DNA from: DAOTTX01 sp034437515
GTDB taxonomy: Bacteria; Chloroflexota; Anaerolineae; Aggregatilineales; Phototrophicaceae
Length of the DNA: 64,000 nt
NCBI GenBank assembly: GCA_034437515.1
Contig: DAOTTX010000363.1
Location: 1-64,000 of the forward strand
Reading direction: 5' to 3'
Position 1 is the stretch's first letter. Each line of letters starts with the position of its first letter. The notes below the pieces were generated by a model. It was not told the DNA's origin and did not search any database. It saw only the letters and a program-made list of their open reading frames with translations. Below are positions 1-7,865 of the stretch, one piece after another. The position numbers and the translations under genes were made by a program.

Positions 1-251
1 ATATTCAGCCACAGGCTGATCGCCAGCAGCCGCTCGATGTAGGTCACGCGCCGCTGGAACATCTTCGTGAAGTGTTTGCGGCTGCTCAGCAAATCCTCCT
101 GCTCATCGAGATATGCTCGCAGCGCACTACGGACAATCTCCGCTTTGGCTTCATCGCGCATCAGCGCGATCTGATCCAGCCGGTCACTCATGGCTGGCGT
201 GACATGCACGCTCAGTCGGCTGGTGTATTTGGTTTTTGATTTGTTGGACAT
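1..251 (-). CDS. Ribbon-helix-helix protein, C-terminus cut off by window edge
   Basis: About 83 residues are visible, starting at an ATG preceded by GGAG 5 bases upstream; the reading frame runs off the left edge without a stop. The N-terminus is basic, followed by a short strand (SRLSVHVTP) and two helices (MSDRLDQIALMRDE, AEIVRSALRAYL), which is the ribbon-helix-helix layout of CopG/MobC-like DNA-binding proteins. The tail after residue 50 is helical and may be an oligomerisation region. It is the next gene after a relaxase on the same strand, with a hairpin-rich non-coding stretch between them, so a relaxosome accessory protein or a repressor of the mobile module is the best guess. An antitoxin is an alternative, but no toxin gene is visible. 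The fold call is fairly sure; the role is inference. Confidence 0.65.
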   Translation of the reverse strand, partial: MSNKSKTKYTSRLSVHVTPAMSDRLDQIALMRDEAKAEIVRSALRAYLDEQEDLLSSRKHFTKMFQRRVTYIERLLAISLWLN

Positions 252-422
252 GGTGACTCCGTGACTGTGTATGACAAATGGGTAAAATCTGTGATTTTGG
301 CCGGGCATGAGCGCGAATACCCATGACGCGCCATGCTTGCCAGCAGCGGCGGCGCACGCGCCACCCGGTGCTGGCGCGACACGTGGAGACGTGGCGCATC
401 AAGCCTCTCCGGCGTGTGAGGA

Positions 423-544
423 GCGAGTTGATTAAACTCGCAACCCCTACTATGTAGAGGGTTGGGTGTCCCGCCTGCATCCTCACCGGATACAGGCTGC
501 CGTCTGACAGGCGGGACACCCGCGATTGGCGCGAAGCCAATCGC
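423..544. repeat. Block of four contiguous inverted repeats (oriT-like or structured RNA)
   Basis: Four perfect or near-perfect stem-loops follow each other without a gap: 423-441 (7-bp arms GCGAGTT/AACTCGC), 442-463 (9-bp stem with one bulged A, 3-base loop), 464-521 (14-bp perfect arms GGGTGTCCCGCCTG and its complement, 30-base loop) and 522-544 (9-bp arms GCGATTGGC/GCCAATCGC, loop GCGAA). A further 7-bp repeat lies at 357-378 (CGCGCCA/TGGCGCG). Inside the third repeat, GCCTG at 473-477 can pair either with 493-497 or with 508-512, so two folds compete. The block fills the non-coding gap of 252-573 between a relaxase gene and an RHH gene, which is where an origin of transfer would be expected. 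A non-coding RNA or a transposon end is also possible. Confidence 0.6.
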
Positions 545-573
545 ATCGTTTTGCGCTGTGCGTCGGACACCGT

Positions 574-1236
574 TCATCGGTCGATCTCCATCAGATGTCC
601 AACATCGTCGCGGTCGTGCATCGGTTCTGGCTCACGCAGTAGCCGCCACTCGTGCCCCAGACTGCGATCCAGGATGCTCTCGAACTCCTGACGGGCGATA
701 CGGTGCAGATTATCGCTGCGCTTCAATCCCCCACGATCCGTACACACTTGCTCACGGTTGACCCGATGGGACTGCCGTTCGCCCACGCCGTTGTCGATGG
801 TTCCGGCGATGAAGATATGGGTATGGAGCTGTTGTAGACCGAACGCATCGTCGGTGTCGCGGTCGTGCAAGCAGTATGAATATTCCGGCACGGATAAACC
901 GCGCTCGATGTGCCAGGTCTCGATGGTGCGCTCGGTGACCTCCTTCACGGCCTCCTCCCGAATGTCTTCGGGTAACAGTTCCATCAGGTCGGGTGCTGGT
1001 GAGATGACCATGTGGTGTGCCAATACATACGGCCCGGCGAAGCGTCCGGCATTGGCATAGACCTCGCGCCAGTTCTCGCCTAATCCGCAGTCTGTCCAAC
1101 GCACATCGCTATCTACGGGTCGATGCTCTGGGTTGTCGCGGTAAGACACGTACTTCAGCAGTTTCTTCAACCCGCGAAACCCGCCTTGGGTCGGCTTCTG
1201 ATATTTCCAGTTAGGAATGATCGTTGGCTTACTCAC
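574..1236 (-). CDS. HUH-type relaxase/mobilisation nuclease (short form)
   Basis: This 220-residue protein resembles the catalytic domain of Mob relaxases, which nick the transferred strand at oriT through a tyrosine and carry the DNA end covalently. Visible pieces are an N-terminal LLKYVSYRDN segment that could hold the catalytic Tyr, a strand LAHHMVISP, and the metal-binding region HDRDTDD...LHTHIFIAG, whose HxH pair fits the HUH signature. It lacks the long C-terminal helicase/primase or coupling part found in large relaxases, so it is either a compact MOB protein or a C-terminally reduced one. Its start overlaps the stop of the Zn-finger gene by 8 bp, indicating one transcript. The downstream hairpin block and RHH gene support a mobilisation role. 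Family call probable; activity unproven because the Tyr assignment is by eye. Confidence 0.65.
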   Translation of the reverse strand: MSKPTIIPNWKYQKPTQGGFRGLKKLLKYVSYRDNPEHRPVDSDVRWTDCGLGENWREVYANAGRFAGPYVLAHHMVISPAPDLMELLPEDIREEAVKEVTERTIETWHIERGLSVPEYSYCLHDRDTDDAFGLQQLHTHIFIAGTIDNGVGERQSHRVNREQVCTDRGGLKRSDNLHRIARQEFESILDRSLGHEWRLLREPEPMHDRDDVGHLMEIDR

Positions 1237-1447
1237 CGGCGTTTTCTCCTGCTATGCGGTGTGAAAACGACACGAAATGCCCCTTTTTTCGCTTACGCTT
1301 GGCTTTCTGCTTGCAGGCGTTGGAGCAGTACAGGCGCTTGCGTCCGGCGTAATAGTTGGATTCGGATAATACGTCACCGCACACTAGGCACCGCCCTTCA
1401 TCTGGCTCGATGCGCCTTTGCTCGTAGCGCTCAGGGCGAAAGGGCAA
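1229..1447 (-). CDS. Small CxxC...CxxxC zinc-finger protein
   Basis: A 72-residue basic protein with one putative zinc site: CLVCG near residue 20 and YCSNAC near residue 41, followed by a run of Lys/Arg (KQKAKRKRKK). The spacing recalls FCS/MYM-like or treble-clef fingers that bind nucleic acid. The ATG at 1447 lies inside the preceding membrane-protein gene, giving a 64-bp overlap; no other in-frame ATG exists, so a shorter protein would need a GTG start that loses the first cysteines. It overlaps the relaxase start by 8 bp and is therefore probably co-translated with it. It may help relaxase or element DNA recognition; that is inference. Confidence 0.6.
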   Translation of the reverse strand: MPFRPERYEQRRIEPDEGRCLVCGDVLSESNYYAGRKRLYCSNACKQKAKRKRKKGHFVSFSHRIAGENAGE

Positions 1448-2265
1448 TCTTCAGTGGATACAACCTCCTCAGTCGGTGAATCTTCGATGACCGGCTCCGC
1501 GTACCAGTTGTCCGCTTGCAGTTCCCGGTAGACCAACGCCCGCCAATGTCCGGTATTGAGTGCGGCAAGCGTCTCCTTGCGGCGGCTGTTAGATTTGCGG
1601 AGGGCATCTCGCAGGGCATTGGCATAGAACTGCATCCAACCGGGATGGCTCTCTGGGTTAGCGGTCGCGGCCTGCCACAGGTTAACCGCTTCCTGATAGG
1701 CGCGTTCGTTGGCGTGGCGAGTTTCGATGGACTCGAGCAGTTGCTCTTTGAGCATGTAAGCCGTGCTCAGTACAAGTAGGGGCGGGGCGATGGCTTCCAG
1801 CCACGCAAACGGGCTGTGCATGTGTCCTGGAAGGGCGACCTGAACGTTGCCGACCAGCGCAATCGCGGTCGCGATCCCCATGCTTGCATACAGCAAACGA
1901 CGCGCACTCGGTGTCGTGCCCAGTGTCGCGAGAGCCAGCGAGAACACCACTTGACCGATCTCGGCGGTGAGCACGGTCGCGATCCCCACAGCAAGCATGG
2001 CGAGATTGGACGGTACGGCTGCGCCAAAGGTCTCCGAACCGATGACGAACAGACGGATTGTCGACGGCGTAAACGCTGCCAGCAGCAACACGATGCACAG
2101 TACGTTGATGAGCCGGGATACGGATTGCGGATACCAAGATGCGGTGTGGCGGTCGAAATGTTCGCGCAGCGGTCGTTTACCAACAGCCCGCATGACCGCC
2201 TGCTGTGCGGCATCGTGGGCGTTTTGACATTGTTCCTGAGTAAGTGGTTTGATCTGGGAGAGCAT
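1384..2265 (-). CDS. Four-helix membrane protein of the mobile module, function unknown
   Basis: 293 residues with the ATG at 2265 chosen because GGGAGG sits 8 bases upstream; a GTG at 2271 is the alternative. After a cytoplasmic-looking N-terminus of about 55 residues there are four hydrophobic segments (roughly residues 55-75, 90-118, 126-146 and 155-175), then a soluble C-terminal part of about 120 residues rich in charged and Gln/Ala helices. I do not recognise a family. The position upstream of the Zn-finger and relaxase genes, with overlap, suggests it belongs to the same element; small membrane proteins with soluble tails occur in conjugative and mobilisable elements, but a transfer role is only inferred. 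Confidence 0.6.
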   Translation of the reverse strand: MLSQIKPLTQEQCQNAHDAAQQAVMRAVGKRPLREHFDRHTASWYPQSVSRLINVLCIVLLLAAFTPSTIRLFVIGSETFGAAVPSNLAMLAVGIATVLTAEIGQVVFSLALATLGTTPSARRLLYASMGIATAIALVGNVQVALPGHMHSPFAWLEAIAPPLLVLSTAYMLKEQLLESIETRHANERAYQEAVNLWQAATANPESHPGWMQFYANALRDALRKSNSRRKETLAALNTGHWRALVYRELQADNWYAEPVIEDSPTEEVVSTEDCPFALSATSKGASSQMKGGA

Positions 2266-2474
2266 TAGCACGTCCTCCCGTTATCAGAGGTCGAGTCGCT
2301 CAGTTGTGCGACGAGGGCGAAACTTCTAGATTTGAGCGTTGCGAGGTTTAAGCGGCGGAGACGATGGGGTTTCTCATTTCGCGCATTCTGTCGTGAGTAA
2401 TTCTTTGAGACTGAAAAGCTCATCGCTCTCGCGGTTCCAGAGTGAGCCTGAAGATAATGTTGAGTCGTATTCAA
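2265..2474 (-). CDS. Possible small upstream ORF, doubtful
   Basis: A 69-codon frame with a TTG start (or 52 codons from an ATG at 2423) ends in a TAATG junction with the membrane-protein gene, an arrangement typical of translational coupling. The composition (Ser/Arg/Asn-rich, no hydrophobic core, no motif) looks more like chance. Listed only because of the coupling and because it fills the space directly upstream. Confidence 0.15.
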   Translation of the reverse strand: MNTTQHYLQAHSGTARAMSFSVSKNYSRQNARNEKPHRLRRLNLATLKSRSFALVAQLSDSTSDNGRTC

Positions 2475-2849
2475 CGGCGCAGGAGAACCCGTCTCCGGTA
2501 CTCTGACGCCCTGTGCGATCTTCTTACAGATCGCTTCTCATGAACGATGGGGCAGTCCAGCGGCTATTGCTTGCTGTGTTGCCCCGTCTTATTTTGGGTG
2601 ACACGCATGTTCTCCACCTTCCTCAGAGACACCAAATCTACGTGAAAATGATGACTTCAGCGCGATTTTAGCTGCTTTTCGGTAGAAACTAGCCGATTTG
2701 CTCTGATGAAGCCTGTAACCACAGAAAACGATAGAACCAGGAAGTGAAATGCACGATGACTGTTTGCTCGGTTCCCATTGGAATTAAGACCGGCTTATAC
2801 GGAGCAATCCATGTGCTGTAACCGCGCCAAACACGGGAATGTCGGGGAG
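2475..2849. other. Intergenic stretch between mobile module and glpD
   Basis: No convincing reading frame, tRNA, riboswitch or repeat was seen here apart from the hairpin that follows it. This is the likely boundary of the mobilisable element, but no direct repeat or att-like core could be recognised by eye. Confidence 0.4.
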
Positions 2850-2874
2850 GGGATGTGATACGAGATCACATCCC
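2850..2874 (-). terminator. Hairpin downstream of glpD
   Basis: A perfect 10-bp stem GGGATGTGAT/ATCACATCCC with a 5-base loop lies 15 bases after the glpD stop. On the glpD strand no T-run follows, while the other side of the stem is T-rich, so it is either a weak terminator or an mRNA 3'-end stabiliser. Similar GGGATG stems occur at other gene ends in this window. Confidence 0.55.
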
Positions 2875-2889
2875 TGTTTGTTTCATTTT

Positions 2890-4608
2890 CTAGCTGGTAG
2901 TGGCTGCGGCAGGTACCGTCAGGCGACCGGCATAGCGTTCGTTCATGATCTGCGCTGTACGGGCAATTTCCTCGTTACGGCGCTCGTCAGACCAACCGAG
3001 TTCTTCACCGACGGCGTCCGCCATATCGGTGATCGCATCGTCGGTCAGTTCACCGAGCCAGCCGATCACCGTGCGGCGCAGCGGGATGTCGATCAAGCGG
3101 TTGACCTGTTCGCGGCGGGCGAGATATTGCACCTCTCGCTTGGAATAGTGGGGTAGGTCGCGGATCGCTTCGTCCTCGCCATCAGCGATGAACTTTGATA
3201 TTGCTTCCGCGTAGGTGCCGTAACGCTCAAACAGCGTTTTGACACGATCTTTATCGACGCCGGTTTCGTTTGCCACGCGGTCGATCCAACGGGCTTGCGC
3301 CGCATCACCTTCAGGGTAGTTATGCCCACCACCGATGGCGATGTGCTGTGTGCTCTTCTTGCGTGGCAGATTAAGGTCTTTCAGCACGACATCAGCAGTT
3401 TCTTCGCTGAAAGCCCGGAAGGACGTCCACTTACCACCGATCAGTGAATACACCGGGAAGCTAAAGCCGCTCTTGGCAGGTTCCAATGGGCGGATTTCGT
3501 GGTCACGGCTGACGTTACCCGTGTAACCGGCTTCGCTAGCCGGCAACGGACGCACACCGCAGAAGTGGAATACAATCTGTGAGCGTTCGACTTTGATGTT
3601 GGGGAACACCTTTGGGATCAGACTGAGGATGTACTCGGTTTCTTCATCGGTGATCCACGCATCATCGGGGTCATCTACACGGATGTCGGTCGTCCCGGCC
3701 ATCACCTTACCCATGTAGGGCAGCAGCAGCACGATACGCCCGTCGTCGTTCTCGAAGAACATTTCGGAGCCACTAAGGGCCTCGTAAAGTTCGGGGTTGT
3801 CGATAATCAGATGACTACCTTTAGTCCCGCCGATGAAGTGTGTGGTTTCGCCCATCGCCTTATTGATGAAGTCGATCCAGGGACCGCCCGCGTTGATGAC
3901 GACCTTCGGCTTAACTTCGAACGTCTCCCCGCTGATCTCGTCACGCAGCGTGACGGTGTCACCCTCTGCATTAGCGGCGCTGACGTAGTTCAACGCGTAG
4001 GCTGTATCGGACATATCCGTCGCATCACGCATCATATCCATCACGATGCGCTCCGGTGAGGGCATCCACGAGTCGTAGTACATCCCCGTGAAGATAATAT
4101 CCGGATTGAGCTTGGGGTGCTTCTGTAATGACTTTTTCTTGTTGTTGAACGAGTGGGTCGGCATCACGCGGTAATCACGAGCGAAGAAGTCGTACACGGT
4201 CATACCGATTTTGATGACTAACGCGCCACGTTCGGCGGGCTTATCCATCAAGCCGACGAACTTCAGCGGGGCGTTCAGAAAGCCGGAAAACCACTTGAAG
4301 ATCGGCACTGTCGTCGGCAGGGGTTTGGCGGCGTGTGGTGCGTTGCGCAGCATCAAGTTACGCTCGGTGAGTGCTTCACGCACCAGACGGAACTCGCCAT
4401 TTTCCAAATAACGGATGCCCCCATGCAGCATATGCGACGACGCCGCACTGGCACCGGAGCAAAAATCATCTTTTTCAACGATGAGCGTTTCGACGCCCTG
4501 AGCAGCGAGGTCGCGGAATGTGCCGACACCATTCACACCCGCACCGATAATTAACACAGGGATTTCTTGTGTTTGCTTAATTTTATCTATTGTTTCTTTA
4601 CGGTTCAT
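2890..4608 (-). CDS. glpD: Glycerol-3-phosphate dehydrogenase, FAD-dependent
   Basis: The 572-residue protein oxidises sn-glycerol 3-phosphate to dihydroxyacetone phosphate and passes electrons to membrane quinone. The N-terminal Rossmann motif VLIIGAGVNGVGTFRDLA (residues 18-35) binds FAD; EKDDFCSGASAASS and HGGIRYLENGEFRLVREAL are typical of the family, as is INAGGPWID around residue 243. The C-terminal 130 residues form the DAO_C-like domain. The length matches bacterial GlpD. The ATG is preceded by AAAGG about 10 bases away and by a good promoter. It is divergent from glpF-glpK, which supply the substrate. No GlpR-type regulator is present in the window. Confidence 0.95.
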   Translation of the reverse strand: MNRKETIDKIKQTQEIPVLIIGAGVNGVGTFRDLAAQGVETLIVEKDDFCSGASAASSHMLHGGIRYLENGEFRLVREALTERNLMLRNAPHAAKPLPTTVPIFKWFSGFLNAPLKFVGLMDKPAERGALVIKIGMTVYDFFARDYRVMPTHSFNNKKKSLQKHPKLNPDIIFTGMYYDSWMPSPERIVMDMMRDATDMSDTAYALNYVSAANAEGDTVTLRDEISGETFEVKPKVVINAGGPWIDFINKAMGETTHFIGGTKGSHLIIDNPELYEALSGSEMFFENDDGRIVLLLPYMGKVMAGTTDIRVDDPDDAWITDEETEYILSLIPKVFPNIKVERSQIVFHFCGVRPLPASEAGYTGNVSRDHEIRPLEPAKSGFSFPVYSLIGGKWTSFRAFSEETADVVLKDLNLPRKKSTQHIAIGGGHNYPEGDAAQARWIDRVANETGVDKDRVKTLFERYGTYAEAISKFIADGEDEAIRDLPHYSKREVQYLARREQVNRLIDIPLRRTVIGWLGELTDDAITDMADAVGEELGWSDERRNEEIARTAQIMNERYAGRLTVPAAATTS

Positions 4609-4640
4609 TATTTAATGACCTTTCAATTACTTTAGACTTT

Positions 4641-4670
4641 ATTATAATACAAAGTGTGTGCTTAGAGCAA
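4641..4670 (-). promoter_or_regulatory. Predicted sigma70-type promoter of glpD
   Basis: On the minus strand TTGCTC (4670-4665) and TATAAT (4646-4641) are separated by 18 bases. The -10 box lies about 32 bases before the glpD ATG, giving a short leader that contains the AAAGG ribosome site. The surrounding 4610-4840 region is clearly AT-richer than the genes. Confidence 0.5.
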
Positions 4671-4790
4671 AAATTCTTATGTAATTTTATTTCCAAACTA
4701 TGTGCAGAAAGATCGGACGCATCCGAATTTTGGGTGGGAGATTTGCACTCAATAAAATCCTCGTCACTAATCCCAATTTATCCAAATACT

Positions 4791-4819
4791 TTGCACTTCC
4801 TCCGATGATACGTTATATT
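4791..4819 (+). promoter_or_regulatory. Predicted sigma70-type promoter of glpF-glpK
   Basis: TTGCAC (4791-4796) and TATATT (4814-4819) are separated by 17 bases. The implied start of transcription near 4826 leaves about 14 bases before the GTG at 4840 and about 44 before the ATG at 4870, which favours the ATG as the real start of glpF. Confidence 0.5.
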
Positions 4820-4869
4820 CTCGTTCAACAAATATATTTGTGTCCAATACACCGAAAGTTAGATATTTT

Positions 4870-5649
4870 ATGAATGCTCTGGTTGCTGAGTTTATTGGTA
4901 CTATGATCCTCATCATCCTCGGTGATGGCGTGGTTGCCAATGCGATTCTAAATAAGACGAAAGGCAATGGGGGTGGCTGGATTGTCATCACCGCCGGTTG
5001 GGGTTTTGGGGTGTTTATCGCCGTGTTCATGGTGGGGCAATATAGCGGTGCCCACATCAACCCTGCTGTTACAATTGCATTAGCAGTCGCAGGCAGTTTC
5101 GGTACTGATTTCTTCACCGGGTGGGGGGATGTCCCGCTTTACATCATCGCACAACTCGCAGGCGCTTTCGTCGGTGCCATCGTCGTCTACCTCTCGTACT
5201 ACCAACACTACGAAGCTGAAGAAGATGCAGGGACAATCCTCGGTACGTTCTCGACCGGGGGGGAAATCCGTAATCCGCTGTGGAACTCCATAACCGAGAT
5301 CGTCGGCACGTTCGTGCTGGTGTTCGGTGTCTTTCTCATCGTTCCCGCATCACTGGGTTTGGACTTCGCCAGTGCCCCAGAAGCCCTCGAAGGCGCGGTC
5401 TACAACATCGATGTCGGTGCGATAGGGGCCTTGCCTGTTGGTTTGTTGGTGTTCGGAATTGGTCTGTCTCTCGGTGGGCCGACTGGTTACGCGATCAATC
5501 CGGCGCGTGACCTCGGACCGCGTATCGCACACCAGCTTCTGCCGATCCCAGGCAAAGGTGACAGTGACTGGGGCTATGCTTGGATCCCGGTTGTTGCGCC
5601 GATCATTGGTGCGGTTCTCGCGGCAGTGCTTTTTACCGCGCTCGTCTAG
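4870..5649 (+). CDS. glpF: Glycerol uptake facilitator (aquaglyceroporin)
   Basis: A six-helix MIP-family channel that lets glycerol diffuse across the cytoplasmic membrane. Both pore half-helices are present: SGAHINPAVT and GYAINPARDLGPR. The Asp after the second NPAR is the mark of glycerol-conducting members rather than water-only aquaporins. From the ATG at 4870 the protein is 259 residues and begins MNALVAEFIGT, like known GlpF proteins; a GTG at 4840 would add ten residues. Glycerol kinase follows on the same strand, as expected for trapping the substrate as glycerol 3-phosphate. Confidence 0.93.
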   Translation: MNALVAEFIGTMILIILGDGVVANAILNKTKGNGGGWIVITAGWGFGVFIAVFMVGQYSGAHINPAVTIALAVAGSFGTDFFTGWGDVPLYIIAQLAGAFVGAIVVYLSYYQHYEAEEDAGTILGTFSTGGEIRNPLWNSITEIVGTFVLVFGVFLIVPASLGLDFASAPEALEGAVYNIDVGAIGALPVGLLVFGIGLSLGGPTGYAINPARDLGPRIAHQLLPIPGKGDSDWGYAWIPVVAPIIGAVLAAVLFTALV

Positions 5650-5671
5650 TTCGCTTTAGAAATATGCAATT

Positions 5672-5703
5672 TTGCAGGCTGGGTATTATCATCGCGCCTG
5701 CAA
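5672..5703 (+). promoter_or_regulatory. Hairpin between glpF and glpK
   Basis: A perfect 8-bp inverted repeat TTGCAGGC/GCCTGCAA with a 16-base loop lies 22 bases after the glpF stop. It is not followed by a T-run, so it is more likely an mRNA stabiliser, partial terminator or operator that sets different levels of channel and kinase. Confidence 0.4.
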
Positions 5704-5760
5704 GTTAACATTTGCTATCGAATATTTTTTCACAATAGAGATTAGAAAGGAACTTTTGTA

Positions 5761-7278
5761 ATGGCTCAGTATGTAGGTGCAATTGACCAGGGAACGACCA
5801 GTACACGCTTTATGATCTTCGACCACAGCGGTAAGGTGATCGGCGTAGAGCAGATGGAGCACGAGCAAATTCTACCGCGTGCCGGCTGGGTAGAACACGA
5901 CCCGTCTGAGATTATCCGCCGCACCAAACAGGTGATCGACGGTGCGATGAAAAAGGTCGGCATCGGTGCGGATGGCCTGGCGTCTATCGGCATCACCAAC
6001 CAACGTGAGACGACCGTTGCCTGGAATAAAAACACCGGCGAATTTTACTATAACGCGCTCGTTTGGCAGGACACCCGTACCACTGATGTAGTCAAGCGAC
6101 TCTCGGCAGAAGGCGGCAAAGGTGCGGATCGCTTCCGTGAGTCCACCGGTCTGCCGATTTCCACGTATTTCTCCGGCACGAAAATGGTCTGGATGTTGGA
6201 AAACGTTGACGGTCTGCGTGCAGCGGGCGAGAACGGCGAGGCGCTGTTCGGTACGATTGATAGCTGGGTGCTGTGGAACCTCACCGGCGGTCCCGACGGG
6301 GGCGTCCACGCGACGGACATCACCAACGCCAGCCGTACTCTGTTGATGGATCTGGAGACGCTGGACTGGAAAGACGAGAATATTGAGGCGCTCGGCATTC
6401 CGAAGGGTATGCTGCCGGAGATCAAGCCGAGTGGTGTACCGGGTGAAGGCTTCGGGACGATCAAAGCCGGTACGATGGCGGATGGCGTGACGATCAATGC
6501 TATCCTCGGTGACCAGCAGGCCGCAACCTTCGGGCAGACTTGCTTTAGCCCCGGCGAGGCCAAGAATACCTACGGTACCGGTAACTTCATGCTGATTAAC
6601 ACGGGCACCAAGATCGTCCAATCCCAGAACGGTCTCTTGACTACGCCTTGCTACAAGATCGGCGACGAAGACGCGGTTTACGCGCTAGAAGGGTCTATCG
6701 CGGTAACTGGCTCACTGGTGCAGTGGCTGCGTGATAACCTCAAGATCATCGACAGTGCGCCGCAGGTGGAAGAACTGGCGCGTGCAGTTGAGGATAACGG
6801 CGGCCTGTACTTTGTCCCGGCGTTTAGTGGTCTGTTTGCTCCGTATTGGCGTGATGATGCGCGTGGTGTGATGGTCGGTATGACCCGCTACGTTAACCGT
6901 AACCATGTCGCCCGTGCCGCGTTGGAAGCCACCGCGTTCCAGACCCGCGAGGTTGCCGAAGCGATGGAAGTCGACTCCGGCGTGAAGCTGAAGGCGCTCA
7001 AGGTTGATGGCGGTATGGTCGCTAATGACCTGCTGATGCAGTTCCAGTCAGACATCCTCGATGTGCCGGTGGTACGCCCTGAAGTCGCTGAGACGACGGC
7101 GCTGGGTGCCGCTTACGGTGCTGGCCTATCGGTCGGCTTCTGGAGCGACAAGGAAGAACTGCGCAATAACTGGATCGTCGGCAAACGCTGGAACCCGACG
7201 ATGGGCGACGACGAGCGCGAAGTCTACTACAGCAACTGGAAGCGTGCGGTCGAGCGTACCTTCGACTGGGAACAGTAA
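5761..7278 (+). CDS. glpK: Glycerol kinase
   Basis: The 505-residue protein phosphorylates glycerol with ATP. It is a FGGY-family kinase: the N-terminal phosphate loop reads DQGTTSTRFMIFD (residues 8-20), followed by TNQRETTVAW, GTIDSWVLWNLTGG, the adenosine-side GDQQAATFGQ near residue 246 and GGMVANDLLMQFQSDI near 417. The full length matches the family. The ribosome site AGAAAGGA lies 9 bases before the ATG. It is transcribed with glpF and is followed by a clear terminator. Nothing in the active-site motifs looks altered. Confidence 0.97.
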   Translation: MAQYVGAIDQGTTSTRFMIFDHSGKVIGVEQMEHEQILPRAGWVEHDPSEIIRRTKQVIDGAMKKVGIGADGLASIGITNQRETTVAWNKNTGEFYYNALVWQDTRTTDVVKRLSAEGGKGADRFRESTGLPISTYFSGTKMVWMLENVDGLRAAGENGEALFGTIDSWVLWNLTGGPDGGVHATDITNASRTLLMDLETLDWKDENIEALGIPKGMLPEIKPSGVPGEGFGTIKAGTMADGVTINAILGDQQAATFGQTCFSPGEAKNTYGTGNFMLINTGTKIVQSQNGLLTTPCYKIGDEDAVYALEGSIAVTGSLVQWLRDNLKIIDSAPQVEELARAVEDNGGLYFVPAFSGLFAPYWRDDARGVMVGMTRYVNRNHVARAALEATAFQTREVAEAMEVDSGVKLKALKVDGGMVANDLLMQFQSDILDVPVVRPEVAETTALGAAYGAGLSVGFWSDKEELRNNWIVGKRWNPTMGDDEREVYYSNWKRAVERTFDWEQ

Positions 7279-7304
7279 ACGCTGAACGAATAGTATAAGA
7301 TAAG

Positions 7305-7337
7305 CGGGATGTGGTTTTCTGCCACGTCCCGATTTTT
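7305..7337. terminator. Bidirectional terminator between glpK and the ferredoxin gene
   Basis: A 10-bp stem CGGGATGTGG/CCACGTCCCG (one G-T pair, 7-base loop) is followed on the plus strand by ATTTTTGTTT. It lies 26 bases after glpK and immediately before the stop of the convergent ferredoxin gene, so it may serve both. Confidence 0.8.
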
Positions 7338-7339
7338 GT

Positions 7340-7642
7340 TTAAGCATTCACCGTCATCTGATGGAGTACGCTGTCTTCTTCGATGTTGCCGTCAACGATG
7401 TGCTTTGCCACAATGCGCTGCACATCATCTTTCTTGATGCCGGTATACCATATACCATCCGGGTAGACGACCATTACCGGCGCATGTTTACAGGCACCGA
7501 GGCATTTGGTCTTGGAGCAGCGTGCAAAAGGCTGTTTGGCGTCTTTAAGCGACTTTTTCATCGCTTTGTAGGCTTTTTTGTTGCCCTTTTTCTTACAATC
7601 GCTACCATCACAGAACAAAATATGTCGTTGAATCGGTTTCAT
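7340..7642 (-). CDS. Thioredoxin-like [2Fe-2S] ferredoxin
   Basis: A small (about 100 residues) COG3411-type ferredoxin with a thioredoxin fold. The cluster ligands are visible as FCDGSDC near the N-terminus and CSKTKCLGAC in the middle, followed by the family segment HAPVMVVYPDGIWY. Such proteins carry electrons for unidentified partners or form subunits of larger redox enzymes. The ATG at 7642 is chosen because family members begin just before the first Cys; in-frame starts at 7690 and 7768 would add 16 or 42 residues, and none has a strong ribosome site. It stands alone between convergent glpK and a divergent oxidoreductase gene, so its partner is not revealed. Confidence 0.8.
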   Translation of the reverse strand: MKPIQRHILFCDGSDCKKKGNKKAYKAMKKSLKDAKQPFARCSKTKCLGACKHAPVMVVYPDGIWYTGIKKDDVQRIVAKHIVDGNIEEDSVLHQMTVNA

Positions 7643-7865
7643 CAATTTTTGACCGGTAAGCTCACTGACAATCTGCACCCATTCAACCATAGGCGATAGG
7701 GCATTTCCACGCAGCGGATTAAAGCCCGCATGTGACCCTGTATGATGTACCATACACAGCCGAACCAAAATAAGATAAACCCCGGTTAAGTTTCATCATG
7801 ACGTGTTTTGTTTGTATCATGCCGGGCTTCGCGTTATGCTCATAGATTGATAGCAAAACGGAGTA

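Noticed and set aside
184..577. Minus-strand frames of 121-128 codons across the hairpin block
   Set aside because: They overlap the RHH gene in other frames, are Arg/His/Pro-rich, and cross the inverted repeats; the 83-codon RHH frame is the one with a fold and ribosome site.
462..1214. Plus-strand reading frames opposite the relaxase gene
   Set aside because: They have no motifs or ribosome sites and are mirror frames of the relaxase; the hairpin block also lies partly in them.
4840..4869. GTG start for glpF ten codons upstream
   Set aside because: Family members start at the ATG 4870, and the predicted transcript start leaves only 14 bases before the GTG.
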